Shown piece after piece: positions 38,881 through 50,504 of a stretch of DNA of 64,000 nucleotides. The position numbers and the translations under genes are program-made. Numbering within the stretch: the first letter of the stretch is position 1; the number at the start of each line of letters is the position of its first letter. Source of the stretch: Moringa oleifera (taxonomy: Eukaryota; Streptophyta; Magnoliopsida; Brassicales; Moringaceae). The notes beneath the pieces were generated by a model. It worked only from the letters and a program-made list of their open reading frames with translations, did no database searches and was not told the DNA's origin. The stretch covers positions 4,962,501-5,026,500 of the forward strand of contig JAJFZO010000747.1 in the NCBI GenBank assembly GCA_021397835.1, written 5' to 3'.

Positions 38881-40090
38881 GATATTTTAATTAGCTAGAT
38901 TTGAAACCCGGATAAAAGTAAAACCACATTTTCCTTTGTTGCAATCAGTGAAGGCCAACATTTTGATCTGTTAGATCTGGAACCTCGATGGAAGTAGAAC
39001 CATGTCCAAATCTGTAACCATAATGAAAGTAAAACCTCGCACCCAAATTTAAAACCCTTATCATAAATCTGGAACCCCAGTATAAATCTGAAATCCTTAA
39101 TCCAGATGTGAAACCACGATACAAGTAGAACCAAGCCTAGATCTAGAATCTCGATGGAAGTAGAAACTCGCACCCATATCTAGAATCCCCAGCACAGGTT
39201 TGGAATTTGTAGGCCAAATTTAAAATCTTGAACCCAAATTTTGAACCCTCAAGCTTTGAAATCCTAACCAATATCTGGAATCTCTAGCCCAAATCTAAAA
39301 CCTTGCACCCAGATATGGAAATCCTAGTATACGTCCAAAATCTCGACCAAGATCTAGAATACCTAGCCAAAATCTAAAACCTTGAACCCAGATTTAGAAC
39401 ATTTGGCATAGATTTGAAATTCTAACCTAGATTACAAACCTAATACCCAAATTTGGAACTCCCAACATATATATGAAATCCCAACGAAGATATCAAATCC
39501 CTAGCCCATATTTAAAGCCCTGCATACAGTTTTAGAATTCCCAGTACATATCCGAAATAGGACTTCAGATCTAGAATCCTTAGCCTAGATCTGAAGTCGT
39601 GCACCTAGATTTGGAACCTCTAACATAGATGTGGAATCTAGAGTCCCGAGCTGAAACCCCTCACCTAGATCTGGAACCTTCAGACCCCTCACCTAGATCT
39701 GAAATCTTCAGTCCAAATCTAGAACCCCCAGATCCCTCACTCAGATCTGGAACCTCCAGCTTAGATCTGGAACCCCTCACCCAAATCTAGATCTGGAACC
39801 CCAACCTAGATTTGGAAGCCTTCACCTAGATCCTAAACTCTCAGCCTAGATCTGGAACCCCAGCCCAGATCTAGAACCCCTCTCACCCAGATCTTGAACT
39901 TTCAGCCTAGATCTGGAACCCCTCACCCAGGAACTCTCATCCCACATTCGGGACGCTATACATCTAAATTTGGGATCTTAACAAATATTTTGAACCTTAA
40001 AATAGATCTAAAATCCTGATGAAAATGAAACCATACACATATCTAGAATCCTAATGGAAGGAGAACCACATCCGAATTTGAGCTTAAAAA
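38880..40090. repeat. AGATCT-rich minisatellite inside CACTA element 1
   Basis: About 1.2 kb of degenerate tandem units of roughly 18-30 bp with the core 'cccagatctggaacc'. The units are best preserved from 39,580 to 39,930 and increasingly diverged to the left. No reading frame is maintained. It lies upstream of both transposase genes. Confidence 0.88.
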
Positions 40091-40436
40091 TAATGAAACT
40101 AAAAGCCAAAAATCAAGGAACAATAATTTCTGCATTTTAACAAAAAAGATGAGCATAATATTTTGGGAGAAAGGATTAAACTTACCAAAAAAAGGGAGGA
40201 GATTCAAGCTGCCAGTTGTGGAACCCAAAAGCAAGCAACATTGCACACACTCTTAATCCCTTCGATGTAAATAGTTAGGACCGATCGAATGTTCGGTTTG
40301 CACATCTACAATCCGGAGAGGCTCTTCTCACAGTGTGCATTTCATACCTGAAGAATTGAAGTTTATGTTTGAATAATTGGAGAAAAAGAAAGAATGAATG
40401 AATTTTGTCGATGTTTCTGGAGAAGATGCAGGGTTT

Positions 40437-40505
40437 TTATTCATAGTTACAGCCATCACTGTGAATAAAACCTTTTATTCACAGTGATGGCTGTAACTGT
40501 GAAAA
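40437..40505. repeat. Near-perfect palindrome of subterminal motif type
   Basis: Left arm 'agttacagccatcactgtga' is followed after a few bases by its inverse 'tcacagtgatggctgtaact', embedded in ttattca/tgaataaa. It carries the same CACAGT motif as the left array. It marks the inner edge of the right-hand subterminal region. Confidence 0.9.
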
Positions 40506-40509
40506 AAGT

Positions 40510-40830
40510 TTGGTGCCTTTGTTCACTCACTGCTCGCTGGCTCCTTCATTCACTTGCACATGAATTCACAGCTTCACCAAAAAAAGAATTAAAGCGCGCG
40601 AAAGAAGGGGGAGGGATGAGGAAGGCTGACTATAACTTTGGCTTGCTGGTGGTAGGCATGCCTTTTATCCACAGTTATGGCTGGTGCCTTTATTCACTCA
40701 CTACTCGTTGGCTCCTTCATTCACTTGCACATGAATTCACAGCTTCACCAGAAAAAGAAAGCGTATGAGAGAAGTGGGAGGGCTGAGGAAGGCCGACTGT
40801 AACTTCAGCTTGCTGGTGGTGGGCGTGCAT
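40510..40830. repeat. ~175-bp imperfect tandem duplication
   Basis: Copy 1 (about 40,512-40,660) and copy 2 (about 40,684-40,829) share 'tggctccttcattcacttgc', 'acatgaattcacagcttcac' and 'ggcttgctggtggtaggc' with scattered substitutions. Each copy is preceded by a CACAGT-type motif. Part of the right subterminal region of CACTA element 1. Confidence 0.85.
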
Positions 40831-40949
40831 GAGCATCCCTTTCCTTCTACTGCTGTGAGGTGGCGGAGGGATTTGCTTTTGATATATGTTTTCATCACCT
40901 TTTGGAGAGGGCATGACTTCCATCTGAATAAGCTGCACAATGTACACGT

Positions 40950-41836
40950 GTCCTTGTTACTACTTATATAATTTAAGCCTAATTCCTATGTATTTTCACA
41001 AGTTGAACATATTAGGCATATTGACCATGTTTCTGATCGATTATTAATTAAGTAGCAGTGAAACATGGAAAAATAGGTTAAGTTTTCAAAGGGAAAGCCA
41101 GCATGCTAAACTTCAAGCAATTCTGCCCCACTATTGGTCCCTGCCTCTTAAGCTTTGTTAAGAGAACACCTACAAAGAGTACATATCTTGTTTACAGCTT
41201 CATTAATCAAACCTAGAGCACTGGATCCTCTTAATTCGTTTGGAATGAATTCATGGTTTGGCTTAATTTTACAACACATCTCTGGTTGGATTTACTTCTT
41301 TATAATTGCATAAGATGAGTTTGAACACCAAAAATTTATGATCTTTCAGTTTCGTATATAAATTTATGTACAACTGGCATGAGACAGTGATGAGAATGTC
41401 TCTGTAAGCAGCTTAGAAAAAAGTAGAAGCATGCAGATTTGGGTCTTAAATAGTCCAAAGAGTCACTATATGATGACAGAGTCGCAAGCCTTTAGATAAT
41501 TAAACAAAGTTGATTTATGATTTGTAGAGGATACCCTATAGCTATGGTCTGGTCAAATACCAAATACCCTTCAGAGAAACCAGAAACAGCAAAACTGGAT
41601 CATCCTTCAACCACATTAGCTACACACAAAGAGAAGAAATTGTTAGATATCTCAAAGTTATCTGAATTCAATGTTTCATTTACATAAAAGGCTTACAAAG
41701 GCTTTAGATACTTGAGTTAAACTGAAAGTAATATTCAATCCCAGAAGCTATTTACAGGAATCTTAAACAATTTAGAGAATCTGAAGTTATATCAACATTC
41801 TTTTGACATAATTATGTAGATGGTAATCTGTGGAAC
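40950..41836 (-). other. Probable 3' part of the captured AGAMOUS-clade segment
   Basis: This unique, moderately AT-rich sequence lies between the inner subterminal repeats and the captured C-terminal exon. It has no subterminal motifs or open frames. Being downstream of the AG stop codon on the - strand, it may be the donor gene's last intron and 3' UTR; the capture edge is not visible. Confidence 0.4.
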
Positions 41837-42765
41837 TTACACTAACTGAAGGGCCATCTGATCCTGGCATGAGTAGTGATGATTTGTGGGTTGTAATGCA
41901 TTGACTTGAAAAAAGTTCCTAAAATCAAAGGGTTGAGACTGGATGACCTTATAGTTAATTACCTCATCTTGGCATCAAGTTCATGTTCTGCTGGTTCCTC
42001 TCATTCTCAAATATCTGCTTATATATATATATATCCATCGAAAAATCACCAAAAGATGCAGAAACAAAGGAGAAAAAGAGGAAGAAGGAGGGAGAGAGTA
42101 CATTTGCTTAGAGAAGCTGGTTATTGTTAAGCAAGTTAATTTCTTGCAAGGCACCCATGAATGGTTCCAATGAGATAGAAAGAAAACACTTGCAGGTTAT
42201 CTTTTACTTCATATCAAATAAGTAGTGGAAGTCCCAATTTACAAGAAAAGAGCTAATTTACAGGATGTAAGGGAAACATCAAATAAAGAGGCAAAAATGG
42301 CATTACGCACATATCATTGTTGTCCTTCTTGGTCTTTGTCATAGTTGAATTATTAAAAACAGTAATGGCTTTAAGGCACCAACTAGAAAAAACTTTTCTA
42401 ACAAATGAAACTTGTGAACGTTGTTAATTACTGCATGGTAATCAACATTTCAAATGCCCAAGAAAGGTTAAGTAACCACATGATCATCCAACGAGGTTTA
42501 TCTTGATTATGATTAAGTGGACGAAAAGCTTCAATGCATGCAGTCACATGATCTAGCTTATTTGATTATAAGCACTATTGGTAATAAATGGACACTAATT
42601 TTCCAATTCAGACCTGAAGCTATTGAAGTGATTTTTAATGGCAGAATCAATGGAAACTCAATATGCTTATTTAAACTATGCTACCATATTAGAAATTTAA
42701 GGGGATTATGTGCATAGAGTTACCCTCTTCTGCATGTACTCAATTTCAGCAAATAACAGCTCATT
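41837..42765 (-). pseudogene. AG: Captured AGAMOUS-clade MADS-box gene fragment (three exons with introns)
   Basis: Three exons of a C-function MADS-box gene are read on the - strand. The first, 42,765-42,724, is exactly 42 bp, reads NELLFAEIEYMQKR without damage, and is flanked by tag and gtaact. The second, 42,143-42,102, is also 42 bp. It reads EINLLNNNQLL followed by a stop where Arg is expected, and its acceptor AG has become AA. The third starts at 42,014 after a tataagcag acceptor: it reads FENERNQQNMNLMP, then shifts frame, then QSQPFDFRNFFQ, VNALQPTNHHYS and the terminal QDQMALQLV with stop at 41,837-41,839. Paired 42-bp K-box exons and an LQLV ending are characteristic of AGAMOUS-lineage genes. 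Introns are retained, so the source was genomic DNA. The MADS domain is absent. It lies inside CACTA element 1 in the transposase orientation. Confidence 0.92.
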
Positions 42766-42849
42766 CTAGTTCAGAAGGGGGTTAAAGAAGCGAAAGAAGA
42801 AAAGAAAGGAAGATCTGTAACAGGGGCGAAAAAATTCAATGGTGAACAG

Positions 42850-43025
42850 AGCTCTTTTTTGTTCACAGTTATAAACATAACTGTGAATAAAAGTTTTTTT
42901 TAGTTCACAGTTATAAGAATAACTGTGAACATAAATGTTTTTATTCACAGTTTTAATATTTGTTCATAGTTGTTATTAAAACTATGAACTATCTAGTGTA
43001 AAATAATCTCGTTTTTCTTGTAATG
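42850..43025. repeat. Right subterminal array and right TIR of CACTA element 1
   Basis: Three inverted pairs of gttcacagttata and taactgtgaata occur within 42,856-42,990, the same motif as the left array. The terminus gtttttcttgtaatg ends at 43,025, the inverse of the left end, and is followed by the TTA target duplicate. Confidence 0.9.
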
Positions 43026-43028
43026 TTA

Positions 43029-45140
43029 CCCTTTACAATAAATGTTACGTTGAAAAGTATTTTTTGGCCTTAAGGCCTGATATGTATCCTGAGCTTAATA
43101 ACTACCTACAACTGAATAAGGATATGCACAAAATCAATTTTTCTCGATATTGAACCTTTTTACAAAATTCTTCTGAAGCATCAAGGTAAGGATAGTTTTA
43201 AGGAATATATAACCAATTCTCAAATTTCCTTAATACATGAGTCAAACGATTGCTATAATAGATCCTCCACATTTTGCTCTGAAAATTGCACAGCATTGCA
43301 TGGAGAAATATCACTTCCTCCTTGAATGGAACATCCTTGAGAATGAGAGATTAATTCATCCCATAAGTTTGTCTACTTGTCAATCCTTCCAACAAATAGA
43401 AAAGATTTGAAGTGAAGAAAAAGGGAAATTTTTGGGTAAATTTCATTATGTGTTTGAATAAGGTAAATAAAACCCATTTATAGTATCATTTTTTATTTTT
43501 AATCTAACCTGATCATAGTGTCATCTTTTTTTAAAAAAAAAAATCTTTTTTCTTGCCCTAATCATCATATCTTGATCCTAATATCTCCTTTTATTTTCAA
43601 TCATCATTTTTTTTTCCGTATAGGCCAATCAACTTCTTTCTTATTATTGATTACTACGAGTACTCCAATCAGGGTTTACTGCACTTCATGAAAGAAGCTA
43701 AAGCTATAGTCAACTAAGGCGCTGCCAATCAAGTCCATAGCCATATAGTAAAAAAACAAAATATCAAAACTTTATGATAACTACTTTAGAGACAAAGCTG
43801 GATAATAGCAAGATCAAGCACACTCAAACCTAAACAAACATTACGGCTAAAGTAGAATGGGTCAGGCAAGAACTTACCCACAATCATTTAGTAAAACTTG
43901 ATAAGGTTTAGGAGAACACATGCACATGCCATTGATGCATTTCACTAATCTTTTGAGTATATGACAGAGATCGAGCAGCAAACTACCAAACTCTACTATC
44001 CTATTCATTAGAGGTTGATCAAATAAATCAAAAATAAATACCTCGATTATAACTTGATTGGTTCAAACTTTCTTTTCCTATTATTACACAAAAGCCAACA
44101 CCTATCTTTTCCACGAAATTTAAGGCTTTTATAGCCCATCTCACTCTAAACGATCAAGTGAATGAGGTTGCCCTCTATTTAGCATCTAAATCTACTCCTA
44201 TCGACACTATAAATTGCGATGTTGCTTCCACTTTTAGCTACTCCTGAGGCTATCCTCAATATTGTGGATGTGTGATCTATTTTTTCTCAAAATTTTATTG
44301 ACGGCTTACTTTTATATTCTACGTATAATTTATTATTTCACTTTGGTCTGTAACTTTGGTATAATATTATCATTTTTATTAATGCTTGGATGTTTGACAC
44401 ACTTTATTTTTATAGATACTTGAACTTTTCTTGCTTCACTTCTGATAGTTGGTACTTAGCATTACATCATGGTAACTTGGTCAACATCTAATATCAAACT
44501 CAAACTTGACTAAGGTCAATCTCAATCACTTTAATATAACCTTTATGACTAACACCTATACTCAAATCCTGCTCTTAATCATCTTCACTCTATCCTCAAT
44601 CATTATCATTTATCGATAACCTTAATTAATAAACCTTAATGAGAACTAATCGACTTTACCGCTTGAGCCTGACAACGCATACTAATAATCCTTATCTTTT
44701 TATAATTAATCCTCAAAAAAGCACTTAACTCATTTTTCACACTTTGGTTCCAAGGTACTTTGAACTCTAATCTCCTTTACTGACTTGAAAGAATAAAAAT
44801 GAAGATTATCTTAGTGAAAAAATTTAGTGACTATACCATAAGCCTACTCAACTTAATGTTGAAGAGAATTATGGATTCATTCTAGGAGTAAACCACCATA
44901 GTGAAGAGCCTATTAATGATTTGCTTTTTGCACGACCTTCTATTACATCTTATGCCCCATTTGCATGTCTTGAAGCACCTAATAAAACAGATAATGATGC
45001 TTTTACAACTTATAGCATATTACATATTGAATTATATTATATTATTATAACTCTTGCTATAGGATTAGTGGCTCCAAATTACATCCCTACTAGAGGTTAA
45101 TTTGTTTTCAAAAAAGAAAGCATCGAGACAATTTTTGGAT
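43029..45140. other. Intergenic, nothing recognised
   Basis: No convincing coding sequence on either strand; AT-rich with C-rich patches at 43,880-44,700. Possibly old retrotransposon DNA, but no domain is visible. Confidence 0.35.
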
Positions 45141-45149
45141 ATGTGTGTT

Positions 45150-46340
45150 CAACCTCATCATTTAGCCTATAGCCACGGGCCGACCAATTTATAGTTTAAC
45201 CCGTTGAGTTTTAGCTAGGCCCATTTATTAATAGGTCAAGATAGGTTCATTCATTTGAAAATGAGCCAGGTCGTGGACTTGAAATTTTAAAACAAACTGT
45301 CAATAGGCCAACTCGTTAAGGTTAATCATTAGGTTATAATTGAATCATACTTAGGTTAGCCCATTAAAACTCAAAATGGGCTATAATCGGGTTATATGTA
45401 GGTCAGCTCATTAGGATCAATAAATAGGTTATATTTGGATCAATCCATTGAGCCAACAAATGGATCATATTTAGATCGACACAATCAAATCATTAATAAG
45501 TTTTATTTTGATAAATGTAACTAGGTTAGTTGATAATTATTATTTCTTAGATACAAAAATGAGTTTGATACATTCTATAACTGAAACACTTACATGTTTG
45601 AAAGATTAAGATTTGACGGATAAAAAAATGCAAGATAATGCAACATTAGAAAAGATGGTAGAATAGTAGGCAAATATTAAGATATGTTGAGCAGAATTTG
45701 ATACCAGTTCTTTTAAAAATTGAAAATTGTATAATAAATATAAGTTTATATAATGTTTTTAATTTGAAAATGTATTTATTTAGATAATAAAATTGAGAAA
45801 TGGATATGATTGACAAGTAAGTAGGTGTAAAACTTAGCTAGAATGTCTTTATCTTGTAGTGATGCATTAGTTTTCTCAAAATTATATTTATGTAATAAAT
45901 ATAATTATTTATTTAATATTATGTGTAAATAGTTTTTTTATATTATCTATTTTAAATTAATAATTAATATAATTTATAAACTGTTAACTCATATGTATAC
46001 AAAAATAATAAAACCTACATAAAACCCATGTAATACCGAGGTTGCATAGACATACACAAAATCTGCACAAAGCTTAAATAAAATACGTTTAAGGTTTGAA
46101 AATAACTCATATAAAGCTCAAATAAAATCTATTTAAAGCTCAAAAATAGCTCGCATAAAGCCTAATAAAATCCATTTAAAGCCCAAAAATAGCATACACA
46201 AAGTCCAACAAATTAAACTTGTGGGTAAGCCATGGGTCATATATTTTTAAAATGGCCAAGCCTTGAATTGTTAATTTAAAAGGCCTATCGAGTAATGGGG
46301 TAGCCCGGGCCTAAGGCCATAAACTATGGGGTTATGTTGA
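45150..46340. repeat. Possible degenerate non-autonomous DNA transposon
   Basis: The left side has 'agccacgggccgaccaattt' and the right side has 'gtagcccgggcctaaggcc', with repeated 'cccattaa', 'ggctataa' and 'taaagcccaa' phrases between. Such GGGCC-bearing ends are seen in some plant hAT-like elements. I cannot define exact inverted repeats or a target duplication. Confidence 0.25.
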
Positions 46341-47520
46341 CTCAGCCCAAACTTTAAATTTGAAGTCATTGCATCAAACAAATTAGTATTTAAAATTGGT
46401 TATAGAGAAGAAAATTGTGTGAAAGATTCATAATATGAGAATCAAACAAAAACAATTCTTCCAAATTAAAAAGTGCGTTTGAGATACTTTTATACAATTG
46501 ACAAGTTGCATCGATGCTACTAACAAGTAAGTTCTGTCATTATCTGAAAAATTATAACTTAGAAGTTATCTATTAATACTAAAATCTTTGAGTCATAAAA
46601 CATCATAGATGATATGAAAAAACTATATGACATATAACCAATATATAACAAATATTGAAAAGTGAAAAAACATTCACTATCTTTTACATATGATAAAACA
46701 GTTGAGTTGCATTAGCAATTACCATTATACTGTCACATGTTTCAAAAAGTTGATTTTAAAACTAAGACTCACATATGTGTCTAGGATGAGACTAATCGAT
46801 TTAAGTACTCTTTTGTTAGTCTAAGGAAATCATTGAGAGGGTTGTCAATGTCTAGTAGCTCATTGAATTTCAGTGTGGTTATTAAGTAGAATTCTTCTTA
46901 GTTAAAGCGCACATCATTAGTTTCAAGTCTGAACCATATCTCATCCTTGCAAGGCTTTTCAATCTTCAAAAGCAGCAAATTATAAATAATGATCTTAAAA
47001 AAGTTGAATTCTTCATGTAGTTTTAGAAAATGCCCTAGGCAAGTGGTATTGAACTTTTTTTTTTTTTTGTAAGTCATTTAAAATACGATTTATATTTCAG
47101 ATGACATCAACACCATAGTGCTTCAATAGCCTTTCGTACTTCAAACACTCTTTAGGGGTCACAAATTTTCTAGCGATGACTTTTATTTACATAATAAATC
47201 AATTAGACCAAAAAACAACAAATAAATAAGTTACAAAAATAATAAGACAAAATAAAAAAATGCATAAATGAAGTTACAAATTTATGAAAACAAAATATAA
47301 AAGTGAATGAATCAAGATATAAAAATCTAGTAATGAAATTGTGAATGAAATAACAATAGTGACAAATTTGTAACATTTTCTTCAATTAAGATCTGAAAGT
47401 AAAATCTAGTCAAGAAAATGCATAAGAAAGAACTAAATTAAATAAGCAGCAACGATTCTATCAAGCATGATACAAAATGTTACAAGTATTTTGATTCTGA
47501 GTATCATATCATGGTTCAAG
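46340..47520. other. Intergenic, nothing recognised
   Basis: AT-rich DNA without recognisable genes. Confidence 0.35.
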
Positions 47521-47525
47521 CATCA

Positions 47526-48685
47526 GCTCATAGTTTTTAGTATCAAGTCATGAAATTAATGTGAATAGCAACTACAATTAGGGAATTCAAGCCCAACCTC
47601 CAAAATTTGAAACGCCAACATAGACGATGTATATTAATATGCTCAATTGCTCATTTTATTACTCCAAAGTATCAAAAATAAAATGAAAAATTTAAAGTGC
47701 ATATCAACACATCCAAACAAGTCATGGTTTTTAGTATCAAGTCACGAAATTAACACAAATAACAACAACAACAACAGGGGAATTCAAGCCTAACCTCTAA
47801 AAATTGAAATGCTATCACAGATGATGTATAATAATATACTCAATTACTCATTTTGTCACTCCAAAGTATCAAAAATAAAACAAAAAATTTAAAGTACATC
47901 AACGCATCCAAATAAGTCATGGTTTTCAGTGTCAAGTCACGAAATTAACACAAATAACAACTACAACTAGGGAATTCAAGCATAACCTCCAAAAATTGAA
48001 ATGCTAACACAGACGATGTATATCAATATACTCAATTGCTCATTTTATCACTCCAAAGTATCAAAAATAAAATGAAATTTTTTTTAAGTACACATCAACA
48101 CATCCAAACAAGTCATGGTTCTAAGTATCAAGTCACAAAATTAACAAAAATAACAACTACAAATAGGGAATTCAAGCCCAACCTCAAAAAATTGAAATGC
48201 TAACATAGACGATGGATATTAATATACCCAGTTGTCTATTTTGTTACTCTGAAGTATCAAAAATAAAATGAAAAATTTAAAGTACACATCAACCCATCCA
48301 AACAAGTCATGGTTTTTAGTATCAAGTCACGAAATTAATGCAAATAACAACTACAACCAGGTAATTCAAGCCTAACCTCCAAAAGTTGAAATGTTAACAT
48401 AAATGATGTGCTCAATTGCTCATTTTGTCACTCCAAAGTATTAAAAATAAAATGAAAAATTTAAAGTGCACATTAGCACATCCAAACAAGTCATGGTTTT
48501 AGTATCAAGTCATGAAATTAATGCAAATAACAACTACAACCAAGGATTTCAAACCCAACCTCCAAAAATTGAAATATTAACAAAGATGATGTATATTAAT
48601 ATATTTAATTGCTCATTTTGTCACTCTAAAGTAGCAAAAATGAACTGAAAAATTTAAAGTACACATCAATGCATCCAAACGATGC
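47526..48685. repeat. ~195-bp tandem repeat array (six units)
   Basis: Units start at the phrase gtcatggtttttagtatcaa at about 47,526, 47,721, 47,915, 48,112, 48,306 and 48,490, giving a period of 194-197 bp (the last unit is shorter, about 184). Each unit also holds 'acaactacaac', 'cctccaaaaattgaaat' and 'tcactccaaagtatcaaaaa'. The array stops where CACTA element 2 begins. Confidence 0.95.
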
Positions 48686-48714
48686 AAAAATCATTACAAG
48701 AGAAACTAGTTTTA

Positions 48715-48905
48715 ATGACAGTATTTTATGACAGTGTTTTATGATTGTCATTAAAAAATCGAATACATGATGGTCCTGAAAGACTGTGATAAAAAACGTA
48801 ACATACATGACAATCCGAAGAGACCGTCATAAAAAGCGTAAGATACATGACGATCCTAAGGGTCCATCATAAAAAATGTAACATTTATGACGGTTTTAAG
48901 AGACT
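48715..48905. repeat. Left subterminal repeats of CACTA element 2
   Basis: Repeated units such as 'catgacgatcctaagg' and 'gaccgtcataaaaa' in direct and inverted order, about five units of 40-50 bp. Confidence 0.85.
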
Positions 48906-50500
48906 CGAACCCAAGTCCTGCTGAAAATTATATCACATTTTCAATCATTTGATTTGCAATTGATTTTGGTTAATTATGTTATTCGTTTAATAAAAGAAGT
49001 GTTTGAATTATTTTGAGAAAAAAGCAAGAGTGCCGACTTAAACCCAATCTCTCTTAGTCAACCTTATAAGACTTTACTACTCGATCAATGGAAATCTTAT
49101 GCAGTGATTTTAGTATTAATAGATTTTAAACAATATACATGTTTACTGTAATACTTAACAATCTTCATCCATGCGCCGCTAGTGTTCTTCCTTCACTCTC
49201 CCACGAAAGCCATTCTTTCAAATAGAAATTTCTCTCTTTCAATGTCATATAATCGATGCAAAGCTTCATTCTTTCAAGAAATTTTGTGAAATAGGCATCG
49301 TGCACTATTGGATGATGCCATTAAAGCAAAGAAAATGGTATGTGAAAATAATAAAACCTTTATCTCGCATTATAAGAAAGAAAGAGAGATTTTGTTGTCA
49401 AGTTTTGCAATTTCTTATTCAGTTTTTTTCTAAAATTTTCTTCTCTTGGCATTGTGCACTGTCGGATGATACTCATGTTTGTTACCTTTGTGATACTAGA
49501 AAATATAAGTAAATCAAGGGAGAAAATTTTCACTAGAGCATGTTCTCTGTGAATTTGGTAATTAGTGTTACTGTATTCTTGGAATGCAATCACCACCCAC
49601 CTTAAGATATATCAAGTAAATTGCACCTTTTTTTCGGGATAGAGTCATTGTTTCATGCTATAACTTATTAGGATGCATCCTATTAAAGCAATTTTGCTTT
49701 ATTTTTGTCTGAATCAAAGATCTTGGCCTGCTTTTGAAAGTTGTTAATACTTGTCATCCATAGTTTAAAAAAGTCTGGTTACTGGTTTATAGTAGATGAT
49801 ATGCCTCTTACATCTCTGTAATTCAGCTTGGTGACCCTACAACTATTAATCATTTAGTTGAAAATAATTAAACTAGCAAAGCAGGCCTAGTATAGTTTTG
49901 CAGTAACCATTGAACTGAAATTTTTAGTAACACTGTCATCATATCATGAGTTTATACGTCCTTTCCTCCATCCTCTCTACATTAATAGCCATCAAGGTTG
50001 ATTTTTATCCTAAAATTTTTTGAATTCTTATGAAATATGAAGGCATGATACATAATGTTTGGCCTACCAAAGAATTCAAGCTAATTGGTTAATTATGCAT
50101 TCTTTTTTGATTTAGTATGAAAGATGAAGGCCTGTTTCAGAATATATGACCCACCCCTCTAAGCTCAAACATATTACTTGCTTAAGAGTAACAGTAAAAT
50201 CAAATCAATCTTGATTTTTCTTTAGTTTTTTCTTCAGTTTTTTCTTCAAAATATTCATGGAGAAAGTAACAGAACATATGCGTTGCACAGCTAGGTAAAG
50301 GCTAAAAAACTTAACTATGCATGACCCGATTGTGATGGAACTTGGATTTATGAAGCTTACAAGTAAACTTTTTAACTCAAGGAAAAAAGGTTTGATTGTT
50401 TTCTTTTTTCTTTTATGATAGTATTATTTATTGCATAAACTAGTATTATATAATGAATTATACTCTAACTATTTATTTGGATTATATTTTATGTTTGTCA
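48905..50500 (+). other. Leader region of CACTA element 2
   Basis: No coding domain is read between the subterminal repeats and the first transposase_24 homology at about 50,510. A ~25-bp phrase, 'tgcactattggatgatgcc', recurs near 49,300 and 49,450 with changes. Confidence 0.4.
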
Positions 50501-50504
50501 GATT

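Larger units (their letters stand above)
28542..43025 (-). mobile_element. CACTA (En/Spm) DNA transposon with TIRs and TSD
   Basis: The left end reads cattacaacaaaataacc from 28,542; the right end, reverse-complemented from 43,025, reads cattacaagaaaaacgag. These are CACTA-type termini with C-A-T-T-A in place of C-A-C-T-A. A 3-bp target duplication TTA flanks both sides (28,539-28,541 and 43,026-43,028). Inside are subterminal repeat arrays of the TTCACAGTT/AACTGTGAA type at both ends, a TNPD-type transposase gene and a transposase_24-Ulp1 gene, both on the - strand. Also present are a minisatellite, a 278-bp tandem duplication, and a captured AGAMOUS-clade fragment. Total length is 14,484 bp. 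Stops in both genes suggest it is not autonomous now, though its ends look competent for mobilisation in trans. Confidence 0.92.

Noticed and set aside
45150..46340. Defined hAT transposon
   Set aside because: The GGGCC-rich ends are suggestive, but exact inverted repeats and an 8-bp target duplication cannot be identified.
47526..48685. CRISPR-like array
   Set aside because: Units of ~195 bp are repeated in full without unique spacers, and the DNA is plant nuclear; this is an ordinary tandem repeat.
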